The position numbers were made by a program, and so were the translations under genes. Shown piece by piece: positions 9,199 through 21,173 of a stretch of 63,307 bases of DNA (its first letter is position 1; each line of letters opens with the position of its first letter). Under the pieces are notes generated by a model. That model saw only the letters and a program-made list of their open reading frames with translations. It was not told the DNA's origin and did not search any database. The DNA is from Alphaproteobacteria bacterium (GTDB taxonomy: Bacteria > Pseudomonadota > Alphaproteobacteria > MPNO01 > UBA2964): contig WHUE01000013.1 in NCBI GenBank assembly GCA_009377375.1, positions 1 through 63,307 of the forward strand, read 5' to 3'.

Positions 9199-9202
<4 letters not shown>
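6971..9202 (+). CDS. glyS: Glycine--tRNA ligase beta subunit (mosaic gene)
   Basis: A 743-residue beta subunit that recognises and binds tRNA-Gly. The N-terminus LLLELLSEEIPARMQ, the conserved WPKSMRWG (near residue 158), NQTRGHRF, SMRTHQKYFAV, DAKFFWDQDRK, HAKLGTLAEKVARVEELA, and the C-terminal anticodon-binding DALR-like part are all intact. It is longer than the roughly 690-700 residues usual in alphaproteobacteria. Codons for residues about 78-222 are strikingly AT-rich while both flanks use GC-rich codons (see separate entry); extra segments near residues 95-115 and 190-215 account for the length. The frame stays open and key motifs are kept, so the gene is probably functional. Its stop overlaps the ppdK start by ATGA. 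Confidence 0.96.
7205..7640 (+). other. AT-rich recombinant-looking tract inside glyS
   Basis: Base composition changes abruptly inside the gene. For example 20 of the 60 bases at 7321-7380 are G or C, against 45 of 60 at 7801-7860. Codons such as ATA, TTA, AGA, AAA, TTT and TAT cluster here and are rare elsewhere in the window. The edges lie near 7205 and 7640 (approximate, judged by eye). The encoded segment carries the conserved WPKSMRW motif, so it replaces rather than interrupts the native part. The simplest reading is homologous replacement by DNA from a low-GC donor; an assembly chimera is the main alternative. Confidence 0.75.
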
Positions 9203-11874
<2,672 letters not shown>

Positions 11875-12084
11875 CCCAGCGCGCGGTCACCGCACGGGGC
11901 AATCCTTCTTCGTGCGAGGGTTCCCATCCGGCGAGAATTGTCGTTCGATGGGCCATCGACGCAAGGGCCGGGTCAGGTATTGTCGCCCGCCAGCGTCCTT
12001 GCGGTGCGGATGCCAATCGGGGCGCCGCCATGGGGACGGTTTCCGAAAACGCCATAAGGCGGGGAACCGTAGGGTGAAGGCGTT

Positions 12085-15000
12085 ATGACGTTTCGGGCAG
12101 GGATGTGCTTGTTTCTGTCTGCGCTGTTCCTGTCCGCGCCGGCGGAGGCGCAGCCCGTGGAGCCCGGCGTCGGCGCCGCCGACTGGGCAGCCGGCCTTGC
12201 GCTCGCCGCGTTGCTGGGTGCGGCGGCCGTCGGCGGGCTCTGGCTCCTGTGGAGCCGGCGCGCCGGCCGCACGCTGAAGGAAAGCGAAAGCCGTTTCCGC
12301 GTGCTGATGGATGCCTCTCCCGACGGCATCCTGGTCCATCAGGACGACACCGTTGTCTACGCCAACGCCGCCATGGCCGACATGCTGGGTTACGACTCGC
12401 CGGAGGAGATCGTCGGCCTCGGCGCATATGAGTTCATTCCGCCGGAAGAACGCGAAGAGACCGCCGCCCGCCGTGCGCGGCGGGAAGCGGGCGAGACCGT
12501 CGGGCTGTTCGAGAGCCGGATCGTGCGGCGCGACAGAGTCCAGGTCGAGTCGGAGCGGTCGGGTGCCCTCACGACCTGGAACGGACGTCTCGCCCATCTG
12601 CTGCTGGTGCGCGACATTTCCGGGCGCAAGGCCGGGGAGTTCGTGCGCGAGCAGTTCCTCGACGCGCTCGAACACCTGCCCAGCGCCGTCGCCCTGTTCG
12701 ATGCGGAGGAGCGCCTGGTCGCCTGGAACAGCCGCTTCTCCCGCATGCCCGAGGCAGCCAGGCCTCTTCTGCGGCGCGGCGCCACCATGGAGGAAATCCT
12801 GCGCGGCCGCGCCGCGTGCGGCGATGCGCCGGCGGAAGCGCTGCAGTCGCCGGAAGCGGCCGAGGCGTGGGTCGCGGCGCGGATGGAGCTTTTCCGCAAC
12901 AAGTCCGGCCCGTTCGAGATGTTCATGCGCGGAGAGTGGCGGCTCGCGCTGAACGAGCGGCTGCCCGACGGCGGCACGGTGCTGATTTCATCCGACATCA
13001 GCGCGCTCAAGGCGCGCGAACAGGCGCTGCGGGAAAGCGAGGCCCAGTTCCGCGGCGTGTTCGAAGCGAGCGGCTCGGGCATCGTGCTGATCGACAACCG
13101 CGTCGGATACGTGCGCGTGAACCGCGCCTTCTGCGACTTCGTCGGTTACGAGGAGTACGAGTTGGTCGGCATGGCGCCCTCCGATTTCGCCCTGCCGGAG
13201 GATGCGGAGCGCGTGAAGTCGCGCGTGACGGCGGTGCTGAACGGCGAGATTTCGGGCTACCAGGACGAGCGCCGCTACGTTCACCGCAGCGGCCAGCTGC
13301 GATGGGCGCTGGTCACCGTGCGTGCGATAGAGACCGAAGGCGACCGGCGCATGTTCGTCGGCATCGTTCAGGACATCACCGCCCGCAAGCGCACGGAGCA
13401 GGCACTGGTCGCCAGCGAAGCCCGGTTCCGCAGCGTCTTCGAGGCCGGCGGCGCGGGGATCAACCTCGTCGGCACGGACAGACGCTTCATCGCGGCGAAC
13501 CGGGCGTTCTGCGAGTTCACCGGATACTCCGAGGAAGAGCTGAGGGCGATGACGCCTGTCGCTCTCGCCGTCCCCGACGAGCAGGAGGCCCTGGCGGAGC
13601 GGCTCCAGGCCATGAGGAGCGGGACCAGGAGCGGCTATGAGCTGGAGCGTCGCTACGTTCACAGGAGCGGCCGCATTCTTTGGGGCGTGGCCTATATTTC
13701 CGTCCTGACGCAGGCGGACCCGGACGAAACCGTCATCATCAGCGTCGTCCAGGACATCACCGCGCGCAAGCAGATGGAAGAGGCGCTGACGCTCAGCGAG
13801 GCCCGCTTCAGGGATTTCGCCGAGGCGACGTCGGACTCCTTCTGGGAGATGGGAACGGATTTCCGGTTTTCCTGGCTTTCGGAAGGCCGGGACCAGTTCG
13901 GCGGTTTCGCCACGTCGGATTGGATCGGCCGGTCGCGCTGGGATCTCGCGGATCCGGAAGATCTGCGTACCCATGCGCATAAATGGGCCGATCACCGCGC
14001 CGATCTGGAGGCCCATCGTCCGTTCCGCGACTTTCAGTACCCCGCCCGCGCTCCGGACGGGCGCCTGCGGTATCTCTCGGTGAGCGGCCGGCCGGTCTTC
14101 GCCGAGGACGGTGCGTTCCAGGGCTTTCGCGGCACCGCCACAGACATCACCGAACGCATGCAGGCGATGGAGGAGACCCGCCGGCTTTTCGATGCCATCG
14201 AGGCAATGGACGAGAGCGTGCTGCTGCTCGATCCCGACGACCTCATCGTCTACAGCAACTCCGTCTTCCGCCGGCGCAACCGGCCGATGGAATCCTATCT
14301 GGCGCCGGGCACGTCCTTCCGCGATTTCCTGCGCGTGTTCGTCCGCCGGGGCGGCGTGGTGGAGGCCGTCGGGCGCGAGGAGGAGTGGCTCCAGGAACGC
14401 ATGCGGTGGCACGCCGATCCGTACGGTCGGTTCGAAATGCGGTCCTTCGACGGTACGCCGCTGCTGGTTACCGAGAAGCGGCTTGCCAATGGCGGAACGG
14501 TCATCATCGCTATGGACATCAGCACGCTGAAGCATACCGAGGCGCAGCTCGTCCAGTCGCAGAAGATGGAGGCGGTGGGCCAGCTCACCGGCGGGGTGGC
14601 GCATGACTTCAACAATCTGCTGACGGTGGTCCTCGGCAATCTGAACCTGCTGCGCGAGCGCATGAACCGCGACTCGCCGGAGTACAAGATGGTGCAGCCG
14701 GCGATCCGGGCGGCGGAGCGCGGCGCGACGCTCACCGCCCGGCTGCTGGCGTTCTCGCGCCGCCAGGCGCTGACTCCCAGCATCATCAATGCCGGCAAGG
14801 TGATCGCCGAGATGACGGCGCTGATGCGCCGCGTGCTGGGCGAGAACATCGAGATCGAAACCGTCGTCGACGGCGGGCTGTGGTCGTGCGAGGTCGACCC
14901 CACCCAGCTGGAGAACGCCCTGCTGAACATGGCGCTGAACGCCCGTGACGCCATGCCGGAGGGCGGCAAGCTGACCGTCGAGGCCGGCAACGCGCGGCTC

Positions 15001-15711
15001 GACGACGAGTACGCGGCCAGCCAGCTCGAGGTCTCGCCCGGCCGCTATGTCATGCTCTCCGTGACCGATACCGGGATCGGCATGTCGCCGGAGGTGCGCA
15101 GCCGCGTTTTCGACCCGTTCTTCACGACAAAGGAAGTCGGCCGCGGCACCGGGCTGGGGCTCTCGATGGTCTACGGCTTCGTCAAGCAGTCGGGCGGCCA
15201 CATCGCGGTCTACAGCGAGCCCGGCGAAGGGACGACGTTCAAGATTTACCTGCCGCGCGTGATCGCCCGGGAGGACAGGTCGCGCAGCGTGGCATCCGCG
15301 CAGGGCGACGAGCGGGGACGCGGCGAGCTGGTTCTCGTGGTCGAGGACGACGCGGATGTGCGCGCCCTGACGGTGGTCATGCTGGAGGATCTGGGATACA
15401 GGGTCGTTGCTGCCGAGTCGGCGGAATCGGCGCAGGAACGTCTCGCGGCGGAACCGGACATCGCGCTGCTGCTGACCGACGTGGTGCTGCCCGGCGGCAC
15501 CAGCGGCCGCACCCTGGCCGAAAATCTGGTCGAGGCCAGGCCAGGCCTTCGCGTGCTCTATATGTCGGGCTACACCGAGAACGCGATCATCCATCACGGG
15601 CGGCTGGACGAGGGCATCCAGCTTCTGCAGAAGCCGTTCCGCAGGGCGGATCTCCAGCGCAAGGTCCGCCGCGCCCTCGACCGGGGATCCGACGACGAGG
15701 CCGGCGCCTGA
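12085..15711 (+). CDS. Membrane multi-PAS hybrid sensor histidine kinase
   Basis: A 1208-residue sensor. A hydrophobic signal-like N-terminus (residues 1-22, ending SAPAEA) and a transmembrane segment (about 33-57) are followed by about six PAS-type modules between residues 65 and 810; two end with the PAC signature [23 protein letters not shown] and a third with [12 protein letters not shown]. The kinase core has the H-box [11 protein letters not shown] with phospho-His about residue 840, N-box [17 protein letters not shown]1 VTDTGIGM and [18 protein letters not shown] receiver domain ends the protein, with phospho-Asp about residue 1132 in [11 protein letters not shown] and the conserved Lys in LLQKPFR. 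No response regulator sits beside it. The signal is not predictable. Start ATG at 12085 is preceded by AAGG. Confidence 0.92.
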   Translation: MTFRAGMCLFLSALFLSAPAEAQPVEPGVGAADWAAGLALAALLGAAAVGGLWLLWSRRAGRTLKESESRFRVLMDASPDGILVHQDDTVVYANAAMADMLGYDSPEEIVGLGAYEFIPPEEREETAARRARREAGETVGLFESRIVRRDRVQVESERSGALTTWNGRLAHLLLVRDISGRKAGEFVREQFLDALEHLPSAVALFDAEERLVAWNSRFSRMPEAARPLLRRGATMEEILRGRAACGDAPAEALQSPEAAEAWVAARMELFRNKSGPFEMFMRGEWRLALNERLPDGGTVLISSDISALKAREQALRESEAQFRGVFEASGSGIVLIDNRVGYVRVNRAFCDFVGYEEYELVGMAPSDFALPEDAERVKSRVTAVLNGEISGYQDERRYVHRSGQLRWALVTVRAIETEGDRRMFVGIVQDITARKRTEQALVASEARFRSVFEAGGAGINLVGTDRRFIAANRAFCEFTGYSEEELRAMTPVALAVPDEQEALAERLQAMRSGTRSGYELERRYVHRSGRILWGVAYISVLTQADPDETVIISVVQDITARKQMEEALTLSEARFRDFAEATSDSFWEMGTDFRFSWLSEGRDQFGGFATSDWIGRSRWDLADPEDLRTHAHKWADHRADLEAHRPFRDFQYPARAPDGRLRYLSVSGRPVFAEDGAFQGFRGTATDITERMQAMEETRRLFDAIEAMDESVLLLDPDDLIVYSNSVFRRRNRPMESYLAPGTSFRDFLRVFVRRGGVVEAVGREEEWLQERMRWHADPYGRFEMRSFDGTPLLVTEKRLANGGTVIIAMDISTLKHTEAQLVQSQKMEAVGQLTGGVAHDFNNLLTVVLGNLNLLRERMNRDSPEYKMVQPAIRAAERGATLTARLLAFSRRQALTPSIINAGKVIAEMTALMRRVLGENIEIETVVDGGLWSCEVDPTQLENALLNMALNARDAMPEGGKLTVEAGNARLDDEYAASQLEVSPGRYVMLSVTDTGIGMSPEVRSRVFDPFFTTKEVGRGTGLGLSMVYGFVKQSGGHIAVYSEPGEGTTFKIYLPRVIAREDRSRSVASAQGDERGRGELVLVVEDDADVRALTVVMLEDLGYRVVAAESAESAQERLAAEPDIALLLTDVVLPGGTSGRTLAENLVEARPGLRVLYMSGYTENAIIHHGRLDEGIQLLQKPFRRADLQRKVRRALDRGSDDEAGA

Positions 15712-15734
15712 TCCGCTTGCGGCTGTATCATGTT

Positions 15735-16301
15735 CTAATTGATATCCGTGTTCTCCGGCACCGGGTCGTTCCTGCCGGGCCGGTCGTAGCCCTGCTCGGC
15801 GATGATCCGGCCGCGCGTTTTCAGCGCGTCCGCCTCCAGCGAGAGTCCGTGACCCTCGACCACGCGGTTCATGAAGTTGAACAGGGCGCAGACCATGATC
15901 GCGTCGTGCAGCGCCGCCTCGTCCCAGCCGGCATCGAACACCGCCTCGGCATCCGCAGGGATCATGCGGGCGGGGCTCAGCGTCAGCTTGCGCACATAGC
16001 CGAGCACCGGCTTCAGCTTTTCATCCACCGGCGCGGCCTGCGGATCGTCCGCCAGCGACTGCAGCAGCGCCGGGTCCACGCCGAAAGCCTGCGCCGTCTG
16101 GCTGTGCACGCCGATGCAGTAGCGGCAGGCGTTGCAGGCGGACACGCAGGCGGCGATCAGCTCGCGCTCGCCGGGGCTGAAGGGCGACGGGCCGCGCATG
16201 ATCGCCTCGGAAAGCTGCGGCAGGCTCCGCGCCTTGTCGGGAAAGCGTCGCCAGACATCGGACGTCGCGGCGGTTCCGGGCAGTGAGGGAAACAGCGGCA
16301 C
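15735..16301 (-). CDS. AhpD-like / peroxidase-related carboxymuconolactone decarboxylase-family protein
   Basis: A 188-residue all-helical protein of the AhpD-like superfamily. The redox motif CxxCxxxH is present as CRYCIGVHS around residues 54-62, and the following HGLSLE and FNFMNRVVEGHG segments match the peroxidase-related (uncharacterised, often called alkylhydroperoxidase) branch. It probably acts as a thiol-dependent peroxidase or its partner in the cytosol. GTG at 16301 is taken as the start because GGAGGAGAG lies just upstream. About 26 bases separate it from the end of ygfZ on the same strand, so the two probably form an operon. Confidence 0.85.
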   Translation of the reverse strand: MPLFPSLPGTAATSDVWRRFPDKARSLPQLSEAIMRGPSPFSPGERELIAACVSACNACRYCIGVHSQTAQAFGVDPALLQSLADDPQAAPVDEKLKPVLGYVRKLTLSPARMIPADAEAVFDAGWDEAALHDAIMVCALFNFMNRVVEGHGLSLEADALKTRGRIIAEQGYDRPGRNDPVPENTDIN

Positions 16302-16327
16302 GGACTCTCCTCCTGGCTGCGGTTGCG

Positions 16328-17209
16328 TCAGAAACGCGTCCAGCCGGGCCTTTCCGGCGTGAGCCGGGCGTCTCCGGCCGTCAGCGTTCCGTGATCCGCC
16401 TCGGCCCGCTTCAGCGCGTCCAGTTTCATCATGGCGATGGCCGCGTTCCCGCGCACGACGCGCAGCTCGCCCACCTTGGTTTCGCCGAGGCGGATGGCGG
16501 TGTCGGGCGAGGGTGCGACGCCGTCGATGCGCACCGGCACCATGCGGTTGCGCACCAGCCCGCGCGACTTCATCCGCGCTGTGACCTCCTGTCCGACATA
16601 GCAACCCTTGTCGAAGGCGATCGCGTGCAGGTCGTCGAGCCCGGCCTCCAGCGGCAGCGCGCGGCCCACCGCCAGCTCGCGCCCCTCGGCGATGCCCAGC
16701 CCGATCCGGCGGGCGTCGTAGACGTCGTGCGGCGCGGAGTCGAATGCCTCGGGCGCGGTGTCCCTCGGCAGGCAGAGCCGTACCCCCATTCCGGCGCATC
16801 GCGGATCGACATAGGCGACGCCGCCGGAGAAGGCGCCGGCGGCGCCCTCGGCTGCCGCAAGCCCGACCGCCGCCGGCGCGTCCGCGTGGGGCAGGGCGGT
16901 CACGGCCAGCGCGGCGCTGACGTCCTCGATCGTCACGTCGGCGCGGAGCCGGTACATCGAAAGCCGCTTGACCAGCGCCTCCGCCCCCTCCGCCGCGCAG
17001 TCGAGATGCAGCGCGCCGCCGTACTCGAACACGAAGAAGTCGAACAGGGTCTTCCCCTGCGGCGTCAGCAGCGCGGCATAGACCGCGCGGTCGGCGGCGA
17101 CGTCGCCGACGTCGTTGGTGATCAACCCCTGTAGGAAGCGGCGCGCGTCGTCTCCGCCCAGTGCGACGATGGCGCGGTCCTCCAGCGGGACGGCTCGTAT
17201 TTCGGCCAT
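16328..17209 (-). CDS. ygfZ: Folate-binding YgfZ/IBA57-type Fe-S assembly protein
   Basis: A 293-residue cytosolic protein of the aminomethyltransferase (GcvT)-like fold. The diagnostic YgfZ motif K-G-C-Y-x-G-Q-E is present as DKGCYVGQEVTARMKSRG. The N-terminal LEDRAIVALGGDDARRFLQGLITNDV and LLTPQGKTLFDFFVFE are typical. YgfZ supports assembly or repair of certain [4Fe-4S] enzymes with tetrahydrofolate. Start ATG at 17209 (MAEIRAVPLED) gives family length. It is divergent from the glycosyltransferase operon, with a 160-bp spacer. Confidence 0.92.
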   Translation of the reverse strand: MAEIRAVPLEDRAIVALGGDDARRFLQGLITNDVGDVAADRAVYAALLTPQGKTLFDFFVFEYGGALHLDCAAEGAEALVKRLSMYRLRADVTIEDVSAALAVTALPHADAPAAVGLAAAEGAAGAFSGGVAYVDPRCAGMGVRLCLPRDTAPEAFDSAPHDVYDARRIGLGIAEGRELAVGRALPLEAGLDDLHAIAFDKGCYVGQEVTARMKSRGLVRNRMVPVRIDGVAPSPDTAIRLGETKVGELRVVRGNAAIAMMKLDALKRAEADHGTLTAGDARLTPERPGWTRF

Positions 17210-17369
17210 GAGGGGGTGATGGGCTCCCTGAACCCGTTGATTCCGTTGCGGAACCATAAGGTGGTATAGCCGCGGCGGCTTGGCAAGCCGGCATGCGCAA
17301 CTGTATAACCCACCGGCAAGGGGGACGTCCCGGTCCGGCGAGGCCGCGGCGCCGCCGGAAAGCGCGGGC

Positions 17370-18329
17370 ATGAAAATCCTTTTCGTCACCTCCACCCGCA
17401 TCGGGGACGCCGTCATGTCCACGGGCCTGCTGTCCCATCTGGCTTCGGCCTATCCGGGCGCCCGTTTCACCATCGCCTGCGGCCCGCTGCCGGCGCCGCT
17501 CTTCGCCGCCGTGCCGGGGGTGGACCGGGTGATCGCGATGGACAAGAAGCCGCTGGGGCGGCACTGGCTGGCGCTGTGGGCGACGACGGCGACGGAGTTC
17601 TGGGATCTGGTGATCGATTTGCGCGGCTCGGCGCTGGGCTGGCTGCTGCCCGCGCGGTCGCGCAAGGTGCTGCGTAGCCCGCGAAACAACCGGACGCACC
17701 GCGCGCGCGAGCTCGGCGCGCTGTTCGGCCTGAAGACGCCGCCCGCTCCCCATATATGGCACACGCCCGAGGCCCTGGCCGACGCGGCCCGGCTGATACC
17801 CGGCGGGGGGCCGGTGCTCGGGCTCGGCCCGACCGCGAACTGGGCGCCCAAGATCTGGCCGGCCGACCGCTTCGCCGCGCTTGCCCACCGCCTCACCGCG
17901 CCCGACGGCATGCTTCCCGGCGCGAGGATCGCCGTGTTCGGCGGTCCGGGAGAGAGCGCCGTCGCGCGGCCTTTGCTGGACGCGCTGCCGGCGGAGCGCA
18001 CCGTCGATCTCGTCGGCCGTCTCGGCCTGCCGGGCGCGGCGGCGTGCCTGGCCCGCTGCGCTTTCTATATCGGTAACGATTCGGGACTGATGCACCTGGC
18101 CGCGGCCTGCGGCACGCCGACGCTGGGACTGTTCGGCCCCAGCCCGCCGGCGCGCTACGCGCCTTGGGGAGACCATGCGGCGTTCGTCGACACCGAGACG
18201 CCGTTCGAGGCGCTGGTCGGCGCGCCCGGTTTCGATCACCGGCGCGGCGACAACCTGATGCAGAGCCTGTCCGTCGAGCGCGTCGAGGCCGCCGCCAGGG
18301 CGCTCTGGCAGCGCGGGCAGGCGGCGTGA
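17370..18329 (+). CDS. Glycosyltransferase family 9 (heptosyltransferase-like)
   Basis: A 319-residue GT-B enzyme of the ADP-heptose:LPS heptosyltransferase family. It begins with MKILFVTSTRIGDAVMSTGLLSHL, the classical GT9 N-terminus, and has the donor-side motif IGNDSGLMHLAAACGTPTLGLFGPSPP near residues 230-260. It is expected to act at the cytoplasmic face of the inner membrane, adding a heptose or another sugar to LPS core or a related glycan. It is first of five overlapping genes (its TGA overlaps the next GTG), strongly suggesting one glycan operon. Confidence 0.9.
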   Translation: MKILFVTSTRIGDAVMSTGLLSHLASAYPGARFTIACGPLPAPLFAAVPGVDRVIAMDKKPLGRHWLALWATTATEFWDLVIDLRGSALGWLLPARSRKVLRSPRNNRTHRARELGALFGLKTPPAPHIWHTPEALADAARLIPGGGPVLGLGPTANWAPKIWPADRFAALAHRLTAPDGMLPGARIAVFGGPGESAVARPLLDALPAERTVDLVGRLGLPGAAACLARCAFYIGNDSGLMHLAAACGTPTLGLFGPSPPARYAPWGDHAAFVDTETPFEALVGAPGFDHRRGDNLMQSLSVERVEAAARALWQRGQAA

Positions 18330-19096
18330 CGGCGATGGCGGGATGCGTGCTGTCGGCGCTGGTGGTCGCGCATAACGAGGCGGAGCAGCTCGACGCCTGT
18401 CTCGCGACGCTCGGCTTCGCGGACGAGATCGTCGCGGTGCTCGACCGCTGCACGGACGGCTCGGCGGAGATCGCGAGACGGCGCGGCGCGCGCGTGATCG
18501 AAGGCGCATGGCCGATCGAGGGCGACCGGCGCAACGAAGGCATCGCCGCCTGCGAAGGCCGCTGGATATTCGAGGTCGATGCCGACGAGCGGGTGCCGGA
18601 GGCGCTGGGCGCCGCGGCCCGCGCGGTGGCCGAGGCGGACGGGCCCGGCGACTGGCATCTCGTGCCGGTGCACAACCATATCGGCGCGCGCCTGGTGCGC
18701 CACGGCTGGGGCGCCTCGTTCGGGCGGGGCGCGCATGCCGCGCTGTTCCGCAAGGGCGCCAAGCGCTGGGGGCGCGAACGCGTCCACCCGAAGCTCGCCT
18801 TCACCGGGCGGGAAGGCGGGCGGCTGGCCACTCCCATCGTGCACTACGTGGACCGCGACATCTCCGGGCTGATCCGCAAGCTCGACGCCTATTCGACCGC
18901 GCGCGCGAAGGACCTGCGGGAGTCGGGCGACATCGGCAGCTTCGGCCATAACGTCCGGCGCATATTCTCCCGCTTCTGGAAGTGCTATGTCGGGCGTCGG
19001 GGCTACCGCGAAGGCCCCTGTGGATTTCTCATTGCGCTGCTGGCGGGGATGTATCCGATCCTGTCCTATCTCAAGGCCCGGCTCGAGGACGAATGA
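18326..19096 (+). CDS. Glycosyltransferase family 2, WaaE/KdtX-like
   Basis: A 256-residue GT-A protein. LSALVVAHNEAEQLDACLATLGFADEIVAVLDRCTDGSAEIA matches the WaaE/KdtX group (inner-core beta-glucosyltransferases), and EVDADERVPE is the DxD-type metal/nucleotide-sugar motif. The tail has an amphipathic/hydrophobic segment (FLIALLAGMYPILSYLKA) that would anchor it to the membrane. Start is GTG at 18326, overlapping the previous stop (GTGA); ATG at 18335 is an alternative. Its TGA overlaps the next gene start. Confidence 0.88.
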   Translation: MTAMAGCVLSALVVAHNEAEQLDACLATLGFADEIVAVLDRCTDGSAEIARRRGARVIEGAWPIEGDRRNEGIAACEGRWIFEVDADERVPEALGAAARAVAEADGPGDWHLVPVHNHIGARLVRHGWGASFGRGAHAALFRKGAKRWGRERVHPKLAFTGREGGRLATPIVHYVDRDISGLIRKLDAYSTARAKDLRESGDIGSFGHNVRRIFSRFWKCYVGRRGYREGPCGFLIALLAGMYPILSYLKARLEDE

Positions 19097-20130
19097 TGGC
19101 CGCCGTCGTGATGACCGATGACGGCATCGCCTTCGACGGCGACTCGCTGACGGCGGGTCCGCTCGGCGGGGCGGAGACCGCCTTCGCTTCGCTCGCCCAG
19201 GCGCTGGCGGCGCGCGGCCACGACGTCGTCGTTCGCAACGGCTGCATCTCGCCGATGCGGCGCGGCGGCGTGTCCTGGGCGCCGCTGTCGGAAGGAGTGC
19301 CCGACCGCTGCGATCTCTATATCGCCAACCGCAGCGACAAGCTGCTGCTGCGAGCGCCGCACGCGAGCGCCGCCGCGTTCTGGATCCACAACCCGGCGCG
19401 CTATCTGCTCAAGGCGCGCTATCTGTGGAAGCTCGCCTGGCGGCGCATGCCGATCGTGTTTTCCGGCGCGCACCATGCCGCCACCTATCCCGGCTGGGCG
19501 CCGGACGGCGGCCGCATGATCGTTCCCTACGGAATCTCCGAGGCGTTCCGGAACGCCTCGCCGCCGGACGCGCCGCCGCCGCCGCGCGCGGTGTTCACCT
19601 CCAATCCGCAGCGCGGGCTCGACTGGCTGCTCGACCTCTGGCAGCGCGCGATCCGGCCGCGCTGCGCCGGCGCGGAGCTGCATCTGTTCTCGGGCGCCGC
19701 CACCTACGGCGCGCACGGCGCGGCGCGGGAAGGGCGGATGCGGGCGGTGCTCGACCGCGCGCGCGGCATGGCCGATCAGGGCGTGGTGCTGCGAGAGCCG
19801 GTGCCGAAGGCGCAGCTCGCCGCCGAGCTCGCCGCCGCCCGGGTGCTGCTCTATCGCGGCGACGTGGGCGAGACGTTCTGCCTCGCCGTGGGCGAGGCGC
19901 AGGCCGCCGGCGTGCCTGCCGTGGTGCAGGATATCGGCTGCGTCGCCGAACGCGTGGCCGATGGCGAGACGGGCTATGTCGCCGCGGACGACGATGTCTT
20001 CGCCGACCGCGCCGTTTCGCTGCTGACAGACGACGCCCTGTGGCGGCGCATGAGCGCCGCTTCGGTCGCCCGCCAGCGCGGCTGGGGCTGGAACGAGGCC
20101 GCGGCCGCATTCGAGGAGCTGATGCCCTGA
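19093..20130 (+). CDS. Glycosyltransferase family 4-type protein
   Basis: A 345-residue GT-B protein. The N-terminal part has the acceptor-side loop GGAETAFASLAQALAARGHDV; the C-terminal half has LLYRGDVGETFCLAVGEAQAAGVPAVVQDIGCVAE, the GT4 region in which the conserved EX7E glutamates fall (E in GETFCLAVGE). It is likely to add a hexose to a growing glycan. The start is ATG at 19093, overlapping the previous stop as ATGA; a second ATG follows directly at 19096. The next gene begins within its stop codon. Confidence 0.85.
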   Translation: MMAAVVMTDDGIAFDGDSLTAGPLGGAETAFASLAQALAARGHDVVVRNGCISPMRRGGVSWAPLSEGVPDRCDLYIANRSDKLLLRAPHASAAAFWIHNPARYLLKARYLWKLAWRRMPIVFSGAHHAATYPGWAPDGGRMIVPYGISEAFRNASPPDAPPPPRAVFTSNPQRGLDWLLDLWQRAIRPRCAGAELHLFSGAATYGAHGAAREGRMRAVLDRARGMADQGVVLREPVPKAQLAAELAAARVLLYRGDVGETFCLAVGEAQAAGVPAVVQDIGCVAERVADGETGYVAADDDVFADRAVSLLTDDALWRRMSAASVARQRGWGWNEAAAAFEELMP

Positions 20131-21173
20131 TGCGCGTATTGCAGGCGATGGCGGGCGCGCCGGTCGGCGGGGCGGAAACGTTCTTCACCCGGCTCACGCT
20201 CGCGCTGCACCGCGCGGGGCTCGACCAGCATCTGCTGATCCGCCCCGACGATGCGCGCGAGGAGACGCTGCGCGCGGCCGGGCTGGGGGTTTCGACGGCC
20301 CGGTTCGGCGGACGGCTCGACATCGCCACGACCCCGCGCTTCCGCCGCGAGATCGCCGCGTTCCGTCCCGACATCGTGATGACCTGGATGAACCGGGCCA
20401 CCGCGTTCTGTCCGCCCGCGGGGCGGAGGGGGCTGCCGCGCTTCGTCCATCTCGGCACGCCGCGCGGCTATTACGATGCGAAGTACTACGCGGCCTGCGA
20501 CCATCTGGTGGTGACGACGGACGATCTGGTGTCGTTCTACGTCGCCGGCGGCTGGCCGGAGGACCGCATCGACAGCATCCCCAATTTCGTGCCGGAGACG
20601 CCGCCGGCGGAGCCGGCCTCGCGCGTCGCGTTCGACACCCCGGCGGACGCGCCCCTCATGCTCGCGCTGGGACGGCTGCACGTCAACAAGGGATTCGACA
20701 CGCTGCTCGACGCCGTGGCGGCGCTGCCGGGGCATTTTCTCTGGATCGGCGGGGCGGGACCGGAGGAGGCCGCGCTGAAGCGCCAGGCCGAGCTGCTCCG
20801 CGTGGACGATCGGGTGCGCTTCCTCGGCTGGCAGCCGGATACGGCGCCGCTGTTCGCCGCCGCCGACGTCTTCGTCTGCTCGTCGCGTCACGAGCCGTTC
20901 GGGAATATCGTGGTCGAGGCCTGGGCCCACCGCACCCCGATCGTCGCCACGGCATCGCAGGGGCCGGGGGCGTTGATCGTCGACGGGCGGAGCGGACTGC
21001 TGGTTCCGGTCGACGACGCCGACGCGCTGGCCGTGGCGATCCGCCGCGCGGCGGGCGAGCCCGGCCTGGCGGAGAGGCTCTCCGCCGGCGGGCGCGCCGC
21101 CTGGCAGGCCGGCTATACCGAAGAGATCGTGACCGGGCGCTACCTCGCGCTGCTCGAAAGGCTGGCCGGCTGA
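20130..21173 (+). CDS. Glycosyltransferase family 4
   Basis: A 347-residue GT-B enzyme. It starts MRVLQAMAGAPVGGAETFFTRLTLAL and has the GT4 core LMLALGRLHVNKGFDTLLDAVAAL, FLGWQPDTAPLFAAADVFVCSSRHEPFGNIVVEAWAHRTPIVAT with the EX7E motif (E in HEPFGNIVVE). Its sequence layout resembles the neighbouring gene at 19093, so the two may have arisen by duplication (inference from motif layout only). ATG at 20130 shares a base with the previous TGA (TGATG), and its own stop does the same with the next gene. Confidence 0.9.
   Translation: MRVLQAMAGAPVGGAETFFTRLTLALHRAGLDQHLLIRPDDAREETLRAAGLGVSTARFGGRLDIATTPRFRREIAAFRPDIVMTWMNRATAFCPPAGRRGLPRFVHLGTPRGYYDAKYYAACDHLVVTTDDLVSFYVAGGWPEDRIDSIPNFVPETPPAEPASRVAFDTPADAPLMLALGRLHVNKGFDTLLDAVAALPGHFLWIGGAGPEEAALKRQAELLRVDDRVRFLGWQPDTAPLFAAADVFVCSSRHEPFGNIVVEAWAHRTPIVATASQGPGALIVDGRSGLLVPVDDADALAVAIRRAAGEPGLAERLSAGGRAAWQAGYTEEIVTGRYLALLERLAG

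Noticed and set aside
15735-18509. A 924-codon minus-strand frame that could look like an AhpD fusion protein
   Set aside because: Only its last 188 codons are a real gene with its own ribosome site. The rest runs out of frame over ygfZ and antisense to the GT9 and GT2 genes.
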